A stretch of DNA of 5,590 bases. It comes from Oligoflexaceae bacterium (lineage in GTDB: Bacteria > Bdellovibrionota_B > Oligoflexia > Oligoflexales > Oligoflexaceae). The position numbers and the translations under genes were made by a program. The stretch is taken from contig CANJJY010000304.1 of NCBI GenBank assembly GCA_947474445.1, forward strand, positions 1 through 5,590, in the 5' to 3' direction. This document shows positions 1 to 5,590 of the stretch, one piece after another (position 1 is the stretch's first letter; every line of letters begins with the position of its first letter). A model generated the notes under the pieces. It was given only the letters and a program-made list of their open reading frames with translations. It had not been told where the DNA came from and ran no database searches.

Positions 1-183
1 GCGGCCTTGTATGAAGCCAAAGTTTAAGACCTCTGCAAGCCTGCGCGGTAGATTGGCGAGGCGATTGTCCTCTTTGCCCCGACCTTGATTGATGCGAGCC
101 CACGTCCTGAGCAGGTTGTACCCGAACAGGAGAAAGACAGCGGTGGCGATAAGTGCGAAAAAAATCTGACCCATAAAGTCCAC
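1..183 (-). CDS. Membrane (Fe-S)-binding, heterodisulfide reductase-like protein, N-terminal fragment (cut by the window edge)
   Basis: Reading the - strand from a GTG at 183 gives 61 open codons running off the left edge. The start is supported by an AAAGGGGG ribosome-binding site seven bases upstream. Residues about 5-25 form one hydrophobic transmembrane helix (GQIFFALIATAVFLLFGYNL). It is followed by a basic cytoplasmic stretch and then EDNRLANLPRRLAEVLNFGF. This opening resembles the membrane Fe-S proteins of the heterodisulfide reductase-related group, which in full have a NarI-like membrane domain, 4Fe-4S motifs and CCG domains. They are thought to pass electrons from electron-transfer flavoprotein to quinones. 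Only the N-terminus is visible, so none of the cluster-binding cysteines can be checked. The frame stays open upstream to an ATG at 267, but that start has no comparable ribosome-binding site. Another internal ATG lies at 174. The family call is from remembered pattern similarity. Confidence 0.62.
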   Translation of the reverse strand, partial: MDFMGQIFFALIATAVFLLFGYNLLRTWARINQGRGKEDNRLANLPRRLAEVLNFGFIQGR

Positions 184-383
184 GAAAAAGCCCCCTTTAC
201 CAGTCGGAACAGACGAATGAATGTAAAACTCATCGATACATACGACCGCTAACAATAATGAGAGCATGGCAACTTGTCGAGAAGGAATCCGTCTCGGCTC
301 ACAGCTCCCAAGCTGAGGATACGATTGTGCACGACGGTTCTGTCTCGGTGAAAAGCGAAGGAGGGATCTTACGTTTGCGTCGC
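184..383. other. Intergenic region between two - strand genes, no clear signals
   Basis: This stretch separates the stop of the upstream - strand gene (384) from the GTG start at 183. A small hairpin can be drawn at CAGCT-CCCA-AGCTG (about 302-315), but no T-tract follows it on either strand, so I do not call a terminator. I found no -35/-10 pair with acceptable spacing on the - strand. The + strand reading frame at 258-449 has no ribosome-binding site and no recognisable domain, and it runs into the opposite gene. Confidence 0.4.
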
Positions 384-848
384 TCAGCGCGATCGCGTGG
401 GATGAGGGGCATCAACGGATCGGCTCTTGGCCTTGGTCTCAGCCTCTGACCTTGCTTTGACTTGCACGCGATTCATGGAGTTGAGGGACTGCCATGCTTG
501 GAGCAGCATGCGATGCGTTTCAAACTGAATCCTGGCTTCGAGTCCATTGCGGTGGAGCTCGACATATTCCTGCACCTTTTCAAGATAAGCCGGATCGTTG
601 AGGGCATGACGTTCGGCTTCTGCACCTTTCCAGCGACCTCTTGTCTCTCTTTTCGCTTCGGCCAAGACCTGCGGCAGAAGAGACTTGAGCCGTTCGGACA
701 CTTGCAGGCTCTCCCGACTGCGCCCGGCATAGCGACGAATAAGTTCCATGAGTTGATCTGGGTGCATCGCCATCTCACTGGTGAAAGGCCTTCCCTTCGA
801 GCTAACAGAGACGACCGCAGACTGACCAGCAGTAAATAGAAAAGTCAA
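384..848 (-). CDS. Hypothetical charged helical protein, unknown family
   Basis: This frame encodes 154 residues from a TTG at 848, with GAGG eight bases upstream as the best ribosome-binding site. In-frame ATGs at 773 and 767 (residues 26 and 28) are alternative starts. Residues about 29 onward (MHPDQLMELIRRY) read more like the beginning of a folded protein than the residues before them. No domain was recognised. Residues 30-125 are rich in Glu, Lys, Arg, Leu and Ala and look almost wholly alpha-helical. The most distinctive part, around 76-124, includes AERHALNDPAYLEKVQEYVE and LEARIQFETHRMLLQAWQSL. The tail from about 127 is basic and low in complexity. There are no cysteines, signal peptide or transmembrane segment, so it is probably cytoplasmic. 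It is divergent from the Rrf2-suf operon and shares the AT-rich region 849-1024 with it. The opposite-strand frame at 462-839 looks less protein-like. Confidence 0.6.
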   Translation of the reverse strand: MTFLFTAGQSAVVSVSSKGRPFTSEMAMHPDQLMELIRRYAGRSRESLQVSERLKSLLPQVLAEAKRETRGRWKGAEAERHALNDPAYLEKVQEYVELHRNGLEARIQFETHRMLLQAWQSLNSMNRVQVKARSEAETKAKSRSVDAPHPTRSR

Positions 849-876
849 AATGGCATCCTCAGAACCACCATTAACT

Positions 877-893
877 ATCTAATATGATTAGAT
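877..893. promoter_or_regulatory. Perfect 17-bp palindrome, possible operator
   Basis: The arms ATCTAAT and ATTAGAT are exact inverted repeats around a central ATG, immediately followed by seven T residues on the + strand. The element lies 29-45 bp upstream of the TTG start of the - strand gene and overlaps a possible -10 for that gene. A dimeric repressor or activator site is the simplest reading. A hairpin plus T-tract could in principle act as a weak terminator on the + strand, but the stem is almost all A-T and no + strand gene precedes it. It does not match the Fur or IscR consensus as I recall them. The binding protein is unknown. Confidence 0.4.
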
Positions 894-909
894 TTTTTTC
901 TCTGTGCAA
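881..909 (-). promoter_or_regulatory. Possible promoter of the - strand hypothetical gene
   Basis: On the - strand, TTGCAC (909-904) and CATATT (886-881) are separated by 17 bases and point toward the TTG start at 848. The -35 matches the sigma-70 consensus at three positions and the -10 at four, so this is weak. Its position in the AT-rich region, just upstream of the gene and overlapping the palindrome, is the main reason to list it. Confidence 0.22.
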
Positions 910-934
910 AATGTTGACTGATTTTGTAAAGTAT
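910..934 (+). promoter_or_regulatory. IscR type-1-like operator overlapping a -35 element
   Basis: The two half-sites are AATGTTGACT and TGTAAAGTAT, separated by GATTT. Against the E. coli IscR type-1 consensus, as I recall it (ATASYYGACT-RWWWY-AGTCRRSTAT), 21 of 25 positions agree, including the GACT core of the left arm and RRSTAT of the right arm. TTGACT at 914-919 is also a good sigma-70 -35 hexamer, the placement expected for repression by a holo-IscR type regulator. The matching -10, 17 bases on (ATCTAA at 937-942), is poor, so the exact transcription start is unclear. The gene downstream encodes an Rrf2/IscR-family protein, which makes autoregulation of the whole suf operon likely. The consensus is degenerate and the binding is inferred. 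Confidence 0.5.
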
Positions 935-1024
935 TCATCTAAGAGTTGCCTAATGTATAGCTTTCCGCTAAACATTAACGCTTCTTGCAGCCCAGGGACA
1001 GACGTACGGCCAGGGGATACTATC

Positions 1025-1537
1025 GTGAATCTCACATCGCGCAGCCGCTATGCTTTGAAAATCATGCTCGATCTGGCTCACTGCCCGAACGATGAACTTG
1101 TGCGCCGTCAGGATATCGTCAAGCGTCAGGGTATTCCCTCGAAATATCTCGATCAGATCCTGGTGCGGCTTCGTCGCGAAGGATTGGTTGAAAGCGTCAG
1201 AGGCCGAACCGGCGGCTACCGAGTGGGTCGGAATCCCCACGATATCTCGGTTTGGGAAGTGTTTCGCGCGGTCGAAGATGGTATTTATCCCGTCGCTTGT
1301 GTCGACGAACATCAGGCCTGCAGCTTTGTCGATGCCTGTGTCGCGAACGAACCTTGGCAAGAGATTTTTTCGACCCTCCGCCGATCGCTCGAGGGGATGA
1401 ACCTAGCGGCCTTGGAAGAACGTTTTGCGAAGCAAAACAAAATGTGTCCACTCGGCGGTGTTCGGGAATGCCGACCCGGCCGAGAACCTCTGCGCCTCGT
1501 CGCGGACGACTTAGACCGACATGGAGTCCGATCATGA
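1025..1537 (+). CDS. Rrf2/IscR-family Fe-S cluster-sensing transcriptional regulator
   Basis: This 170-residue protein probably binds a 2Fe-2S cluster and represses or tunes the downstream suf genes according to cluster supply. It opens with LTSRSRYALKIMLDLA, the hallmark Rrf2 start, and aligns without gaps to E. coli IscR through the winged helix (about 1-68): RQGIPSKYLDQI is the recognition-helix region and VRGRTGGYRVGR is the wing. Cysteines 92, 99 and 105 (C-x6-C-x5-C) occupy the cluster-ligand region. Asn108 sits where IscR has its His107 ligand, and Asp43 replaces Glu43. A second cysteine pair, Cys141 and Cys149, lies in the C-terminal tail. The GTG start at 1025 is preferred because it gives the family's standard N-terminus and has AGGGGA seven bases upstream. 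The frame stays open back to 884, but that extension reads as unrelated sequence and covers the operator. Its stop overlaps the sufB start. Whether it is closest to IscR, SufR or another branch is not settled. Confidence 0.92.
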   Translation: MNLTSRSRYALKIMLDLAHCPNDELVRRQDIVKRQGIPSKYLDQILVRLRREGLVESVRGRTGGYRVGRNPHDISVWEVFRAVEDGIYPVACVDEHQACSFVDACVANEPWQEIFSTLRRSLEGMNLAALEERFAKQNKMCPLGGVRECRPGREPLRLVADDLDRHGVRS

Positions 1538-2982
1538 CCGAAGCAAATCAAGCGAAGACCAAAATTCCAGCTCGTGATTACAAATACGGCTTCGTATCCG
1601 ACGTTGAAACCGATGATTTCCCTACTGGTCTCAGCGAAGACGTCATCCGCCGCATTTCCCTCATCAAAGAAGAGCCGGAATTTGTACTCGATTTCCGTCT
1701 CAAAGCCTATCGTTATTGGCTGACTCTGGACGAACCGACCTGGGCTCATGTAAAGTATCCTCCCATCGATTTTCAAGCGATTCGCTACTACTCTGCCCCG
1801 AAGAAAAAAGGCGATGGACCGAAAAGCCTGAAAGATATCGACCCTGAATTGCTGGCCACCTTCAATCGCCTCGGCATCCCCCTCGGCGAGCAGCAAAGAA
1901 TCTCCGGAGTCGCTGTCGATGCGGTCTTCGATAGCGTTTCGGTTGGCACGACGCATCAAGAAGAGCTGGAAAAAGTCGGTGTAATATTCTGCAGTTTCTC
2001 CGAAGCGCTGCAAAAGCATCCCGAACTCGTGCGCAAATATCTGGGACGCGTGGTTCCGTATAAAGATAATTACTATGCCGCTCTCAATGCGGCTGTCTTC
2101 ACCGATGGCTCCTTTTGCTACATCCCCAAAGGCGTCAAGTGTCCTCTCGATCTGAGCACCTATTTTCGCATCAACGCGGCCGGCACCGGTCAGTTCGAGA
2201 GAACTCTTGTGATCGCCGACGTGGGCAGTTCGGTCAGCTACCTGGAAGGATGCACTGCCCCACAGCGCGATGAGAATCAGTTGCACGCCGCCGTCGTCGA
2301 GCTGATTGCCCTCGACGATGCCGAAATCAAATATTCAACCGTTCAGAACTGGTACGCTGGCGACGCGGAAGGCCGTGGAGGCATCTACAACTTCGTGACC
2401 AAACGCGGACTCTGTCTCGGCAAGAATTCACACATTTCCTGGACCCAGGTCGAGGCTGGCTCGGCGATTACCTGGAAATATCCGAGCTGCATTCTCCAGG
2501 GCGATGGTTCGCGGGGTGAGTTTTTTTCAGTCGCCCTGACCAACAACAAGATGCAGGCCGACACCGGCACCAAGATGATCCATATCGGCAAGAACACGCG
2601 CAGCCGCATCATCTCCAAAGGCATCTCGGCCGATCAGTCGGTCAACAGCTATCGCGGACTGGTCAAGATCATGGCTTCAGCCGAAGGGGCGCGCAACTAT
2701 TCGCAGTGTGATTCGCTCTTGGTCGGCGATCAATGCAGCGCAAATACCTTCCCCTATATTGAAGTTAAGAATAAAGCATCCGTCGTCGAACACGAAGCCT
2801 CGACGTCGAAAATCAGCAAAGAACAGGTCTTTTATCTAAAATCACGCGGCATCGATGAAGAGCAGGCTATAGGCCTCTTGCTCAATGGCTTCTGCAAGGA
2901 AGTCTTCAAAGAATTGCCGCTCGAGTTTTCAGTAGAAGCCGTAAAATTGCTGGAAATGAAACTTGAAGGCAGCGTGGGCTAA
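1534..2982 (+). CDS. sufB: Fe-S cluster assembly scaffold protein SufB
   Basis: SufB is the main scaffold subunit of the cytoplasmic SufBC2D complex, where persulfide sulfur and iron are assembled into a nascent cluster. The protein is 482 residues, close to the usual 460-500. The N-terminal part contains YKYGFVSDVETDDFPTGLSE and EPEFVLDFRLKAYRYW, typical of the family outside enterobacteria. The beta-helix core holds YFRIN (210-214), EGCTAP with Cys240, VQNW (270-273) and FVTKRG. The C-terminal part holds SQCDS with Cys392 and EHEAST with His420 and Glu421. These match E. coli Cys254, Cys405, His433 and Glu434, residues linked to sulfur transfer and cluster assembly, so the protein appears fully functional. 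The ATG at 1534 overlaps the regulator's stop (ATGA), with GGAG seven bases upstream. The frame is open further upstream to 1252, but that part lies over the regulator gene and is not SufB-like. sufC follows 14 bp after the stop. Confidence 0.98.
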   Translation: MTEANQAKTKIPARDYKYGFVSDVETDDFPTGLSEDVIRRISLIKEEPEFVLDFRLKAYRYWLTLDEPTWAHVKYPPIDFQAIRYYSAPKKKGDGPKSLKDIDPELLATFNRLGIPLGEQQRISGVAVDAVFDSVSVGTTHQEELEKVGVIFCSFSEALQKHPELVRKYLGRVVPYKDNYYAALNAAVFTDGSFCYIPKGVKCPLDLSTYFRINAAGTGQFERTLVIADVGSSVSYLEGCTAPQRDENQLHAAVVELIALDDAEIKYSTVQNWYAGDAEGRGGIYNFVTKRGLCLGKNSHISWTQVEAGSAITWKYPSCILQGDGSRGEFFSVALTNNKMQADTGTKMIHIGKNTRSRIISKGISADQSVNSYRGLVKIMASAEGARNYSQCDSLLVGDQCSANTFPYIEVKNKASVVEHEASTSKISKEQVFYLKSRGIDEEQAIGLLLNGFCKEVFKELPLEFSVEAVKLLEMKLEGSVG

Positions 2983-2996
2983 AGCAAGGAGTTCCG

Positions 2997-3749
2997 ATGT
3001 TAGAGATTAGTAACCTACATGTGCAAGTCGATGAGAAAGAGGTCCTCAAAGGACTCAACCTCACCGTCAAAGCTGGCGAGATCCATGCCATCATGGGTCC
3101 CAACGGCAGTGGAAAAAGCACTTTGTCAAAAGTTATCGCCGGACATCCCGATTATGAGGTTACCGCCGGCCACATCAACTACGAAGTGAATTTTCGCAGT
3201 AAAAATCTCCTTGAGCTCGAAGCCGACGAGCGGGCCCGCGAAGGCATTTTTCTAGCTTTCCAATACCCCATGGAGATCCCCGGCGTACCGAATCTGGAAT
3301 TCTTGCGGGCGGCTTTCAACGCTGTATGCAAACACCAGGGCGTCGAAGCCATGGAACCGGCCGCTTTTGAAGAGCTGGTGCGGAGCAAGGCGCGACTACT
3401 GGAAATCGACAGTTCCTTTCTCGCCAGAGAACTCAACGTCGATCTCTCCGGGGGCGAAAAAAAGCGCAACGAGATCCTGCAAATGGCGGTTCTTTCGCCG
3501 CGTTTAGCCCTGCTCGACGAGACTGACTCAGGGCTCGACGTCGACTCTTTGCGTATCGTTTCCGAAGGCGTCAATAAACTGAAAACCGAAGATAATGCCA
3601 TCGTGATGATTACGCACTATCATCGCATTCTCAACTACATCAAACCAGACTTCGTCCACGTATTAGCCGGAGGACGTATCGTCAAGTCGGGCGACCTATC
3701 CTTGGCTTTAGCGATAGAAGAACGGGGCTACGATTGGTTGCTCAATTAA
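2997..3749 (+). CDS. sufC: Fe-S cluster assembly ATPase SufC
   Basis: SufC is the ABC-type ATPase that dimerises on SufB and SufD. ATP binding drives the shape change that opens the SufB-SufD interface for cluster formation. It is soluble and not a transporter. The 250-residue length is standard. All nucleotide-binding motifs are intact: Walker A GPNGSGKS (34-41), Q-loop FQYP (Gln89) followed by the SufC-typical MEIPGV, ABC signature LSGGEKKR (150-157), Walker B ALLDE with catalytic Glu175, D-loop SGLD (178-181) and H-loop His207. The LLDETDSGLD wording is characteristic of SufC rather than other ABC ATPases. The start has a strong AAGGAG (2986-2991) five bases upstream, and the gene lies between sufB and sufD in the same direction. 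Confidence 0.98.
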   Translation: MLEISNLHVQVDEKEVLKGLNLTVKAGEIHAIMGPNGSGKSTLSKVIAGHPDYEVTAGHINYEVNFRSKNLLELEADERAREGIFLAFQYPMEIPGVPNLEFLRAAFNAVCKHQGVEAMEPAAFEELVRSKARLLEIDSSFLARELNVDLSGGEKKRNEILQMAVLSPRLALLDETDSGLDVDSLRIVSEGVNKLKTEDNAIVMITHYHRILNYIKPDFVHVLAGGRIVKSGDLSLALAIEERGYDWLLN

Positions 3750-3776
3750 GCTGATGAGATGAGACAGGGCATTTAT

Positions 3777-5066
3777 ATGCAAAGGCAAGACATGGAACAG
3801 GTCTTTCAACATATCGCAGCTTCGCCATGGACACCACCTTGGTTGACCGCAACGCGTCAACAGGCCTACGCTCAATTTCAAGCCTTAGGCTGGCCCTCGC
3901 GGGACCATGAAGATTGGCGCTACACCAGCACAAAAGCTTTGGCTCAAGCGAACTTCACCTGGCCCTCTGTGCCGCTGACAAGCGAACTTTCGGCCGACGT
4001 GCAGGCATCTTTTCTAGCCGATGCCTATCGCCTCGTCTTCATCAACGGCCAACTGCAGACTCACTTGAGTCTGCTTCCGCAGAGTCAGGGCATCACTCTC
4101 CAGCCACTCGAGCTCGATCTGACGAGCGCTCGGCCCTGGCTTGAAGCGGAGGGACTGTCGGGAGCCAAGGGAGCACGGACAAGCCTAGAAGAACTCAATC
4201 GCGCCTTCTTTAACAGCGGCGCCTTTCTTCGACTCGATCGACATATAAAGCTCGATAAACCACTCCAGATGCTCCATATCGCAGTGGGCGAGCCGGGCTG
4301 TGCGAGTTTGATTTGCCCGCGTCATATCCTAGTTTTAGAGGACGGTGCGGAAGCGACTCTGCTCGAGAGCTACCGTAGCTTTGGAGCGGGACCTTTTACC
4401 AATAGTGCGAGCCAGGTTCATCTGAAGGCTGGAGCCCGACTGCATGCTGTAACAGAAAAGGTACTCAGCCGCGATGCCCTGCACGTGCATCAAAGCCACT
4501 TCATCCTCGAACGTGACAGCTTACTCAAAACCTTTGTCCTGACTCTAGGCGGGCAGCTGGCGCGCCATGAGCAGACGATGGAGCTACGGGGTTCAGGCTC
4601 ACACGCACAATTTGATGGGCTATACATCGGCCGTCAGCGCGCCCATATTGATATGAACACCACGGTCCTTCATCAAGCTCCGCAGACCTCGAGCTCTCAG
4701 GTGTACAAGGGAATCTTGCACGACCAGGCGCGCGCCGTCTTCAATGGCAAGATCAATATCGCCAAGGGGGCTCAGCAGACGAAAGCCGAGCAATTAAACA
4801 AGAATCTTTTGATGAGTACCGACGCCGAGGTCGACACCAAACCTCAGCTGCAGATCGATGCAGATGATGTCCGTTGCTCGCATGGAGCCACGGTTGGTCG
4901 ACTCGATCGCAACGAACTCTTTTATCTACAAAGTCGCGGCATCGACCGCGATACGGGCGAACGCATGCTGGCGCAGGCTTTCGTTCGCGATGTACTGAAC
5001 CGTCTCCAAAACCCAGTTTTGGAGCAGCGCCTCGAGCAAGAACTCGCGGCTTTGAGCGGAGTATAA
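3777..5066 (+). CDS. sufD: Fe-S cluster assembly protein SufD
   Basis: SufD is the SufB paralogue that pairs with SufB and SufC in the SufBC2D complex and is needed for iron entry. From the ATG at 3777 it has 429 residues (E. coli SufD has 423). The N-terminal helical domain contains EDWRYT (45-50), the usual SufD mark. The beta-helix core follows, and the C-terminal part carries KAEQLNKNLLMS, EVDTKPQLQI and RCSHGATVG. In the last motif, Cys367 and His369 match E. coli Cys358 and His360. His360 faces SufB Cys405 at the assembly interface. FYLQSRGID near the end mirrors FYLKSRGID in the neighbouring SufB, showing their common origin. The start is uncertain: ATGs at 3759, 3777 and 3792 are in frame. 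I chose 3777 for AGGG seven bases upstream, but 3792 has AAGG six bases upstream and is nearly as good. sufC ends 27 bp before the chosen start. Confidence 0.96.
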   Translation: MQRQDMEQVFQHIAASPWTPPWLTATRQQAYAQFQALGWPSRDHEDWRYTSTKALAQANFTWPSVPLTSELSADVQASFLADAYRLVFINGQLQTHLSLLPQSQGITLQPLELDLTSARPWLEAEGLSGAKGARTSLEELNRAFFNSGAFLRLDRHIKLDKPLQMLHIAVGEPGCASLICPRHILVLEDGAEATLLESYRSFGAGPFTNSASQVHLKAGARLHAVTEKVLSRDALHVHQSHFILERDSLLKTFVLTLGGQLARHEQTMELRGSGSHAQFDGLYIGRQRAHIDMNTTVLHQAPQTSSSQVYKGILHDQARAVFNGKINIAKGAQQTKAEQLNKNLLMSTDAEVDTKPQLQIDADDVRCSHGATVGRLDRNELFYLQSRGIDRDTGERMLAQAFVRDVLNRLQNPVLEQRLEQELAALSGV

Positions 5067-5111
5067 AAGGCGATGGATAAGCAGCAAGAACGATCAGGAC
5101 AGGAGTCATAC

Positions 5112-5590
5112 ATGGACGTGAAGATGATGATTCAACCGACTCCTAACCCCTATGCGAAGAAGATCATCTGCAACTTCGACGTCAAAACGGTCGGCAAAAT
5201 CACGTTTAGCCAGCCTGAAGACTGCGCCCATATCCCTTTAGCCAAAGCATTGTTTGAAATATCTGGCGTGACGCAGGTGCACTTCTTTGAAAATGCGATC
5301 ACCTTGACCCAAGACGGCTCGATTTCTTGGGATGAAGTTTTAGGAGAAGCGCGGCGCCTGATCAAAACGCTTTTGCCGACGCATAGCCCAGATTTTGCTT
5401 CGCCGGACGAGCAGCGACGGACGGAACTCTCGCCCGAGATGCAAAAGATCGAGGAGATTCTCGATCGCACCATACGGCCGGCTCTTCAAGGTGATGGCGG
5501 TGATCTCCAGCTCCTCGGCCTTGACGGCAATTTTCTCACGATTCGCTATGAAGGCGCTTGCGGGACTTGCCCAAGCTCGGTAACGGGAAC
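5112..5590 (+). CDS. nfu: Nfu-type Fe-S cluster carrier protein, 3' end cut by the window edge
   Basis: The frame from ATG 5112 is open for 159 codons to the window edge. It encodes a two-domain Nfu protein that would accept clusters from the SUF scaffold and deliver them to apo-proteins. The N-terminal Nfu_N domain covers about residues 5-88. It opens with IQPTPNPYAKKI, carries PLAKALFEISGVTQVHFFEN and ends near LIKTLLP. A linker follows, then the NifU-like C-terminal domain from about 108: IRPALQGDGGDLQLLG and GACGTCPSS. Cys150 and Cys153 of that CxxC motif are the cluster-binding pair. Full-length relatives are usually about 190 residues, so only the end is missing. AGGAG (5101-5105) six bases upstream supports this start. 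An in-frame ATG at 5073 would add 13 residues but has its ribosome-binding site too close. sufD ends 45 bp earlier, so it is probably in the same transcript. Confidence 0.93.
   Translation, partial: MDVKMMIQPTPNPYAKKIICNFDVKTVGKITFSQPEDCAHIPLAKALFEISGVTQVHFFENAITLTQDGSISWDEVLGEARRLIKTLLPTHSPDFASPDEQRRTELSPEMQKIEEILDRTIRPALQGDGGDLQLLGLDGNFLTIRYEGACGTCPSSVTG

Noticed and set aside
302..315. Small hairpin CAGCT-CCCA-AGCTG as a terminator after the - strand hypothetical gene
   Set aside because: The stem is only five pairs and no T-tract follows on either strand.
462..839. + strand open frame of 125 codons opposite the hypothetical gene
   Set aside because: It has no ribosome-binding site and its composition is less protein-like than the - strand frame it mirrors; I take it as a shadow.
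877..899. Palindrome plus T7 as an intrinsic terminator
   Set aside because: The stem is nearly all A-T with a 3-base loop and would be weak, and no + strand gene upstream needs termination.
884..1024. Upstream extension of the Rrf2 regulator from ATG 884
   Set aside because: The added 47 residues are not Rrf2-like, the region is AT-rich and holds the operator and promoter signals, and GTG 1025 gives the canonical family start.
1252..1533. Upstream in-frame extension of sufB (would give a 576-residue protein)
   Set aside because: It lies over the regulator gene in another frame, has no SufB-like residues, and the ATG at 1534 gives the normal SufB N-terminus with a ribosome-binding site.
1312..2286. 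Long - strand open frame (324 codons) opposite the regulator and sufB
   Set aside because: It is antisense to well-conserved genes, has no recognisable domain or ribosome-binding site, and is explained by the codon bias of the + strand genes.
2519..2528. T7 run within sufB as a possible frameshift or sequencing-error site
   Set aside because: The frame on both sides is intact and encodes conserved SufB sequence (GEFFSVALT), so there is no disruption, and the phase does not fit a -1 slippery heptamer.

Overview
The window looks like a Gram-negative-type bacterial chromosome with moderately GC-rich genes and one clearly AT-rich divergent intergenic stretch at 849-1024. The core is an iron-sulfur cluster assembly (SUF) operon on the + strand: an Rrf2/IscR-type Fe-S regulator (1025-1537), sufB (1534-2982), sufC (2997-3749), sufD (3777-5066) and an Nfu-type cluster carrier that runs off the right edge (5112-5590). 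The genes are tightly packed, with a 4-bp overlap between the first two, 14 bp between sufB and sufC, and short gaps after that. SufB, SufC and SufD form the SufBC2D scaffold/ATPase on which clusters are built. Nfu carries finished clusters to target proteins. The regulator probably senses cluster status and controls the operon. No cysteine desulfurase (sufS), sufE/sufU or A-type carrier lies inside the window.

The left part is on the - strand. At the edge (1-183) is the start of a membrane Fe-S protein related to heterodisulfide reductase-like/ETF-linked electron-transfer proteins. It is recognised from its N-terminal transmembrane helix and the DNRLxNLxxRLxxVLxFGF pattern. Upstream of it (384-848, - strand) is a charged, helical protein of unknown family. 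About 200 bp (184-383) separate these two genes, and I see no convincing terminator or promoter there.

The divergent intergenic region holds the most interesting regulatory signals. One is a 25-bp site at 910-934 that fits 21 of 25 positions of the E. coli IscR type-1 consensus as I recall it, and it overlaps a TTGACT -35-like hexamer. The other is a perfect 17-bp palindrome at 877-893 next to the start of the - strand gene. A plausible model is holo-regulator repression of the SUF operon at 910-934, possibly reaching the divergent gene too.

The organism cannot be fixed from this window. The Rrf2-sufBCD-nfu arrangement and the membrane Fe-S protein would fit Bdellovibrionota/Oligoflexia or former Deltaproteobacteria, but that is an impression. 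I found no mobile element, CRISPR array or RNA gene, and nothing that amounts to a wholly new system. The main gene content is a known pathway with some unusual details.
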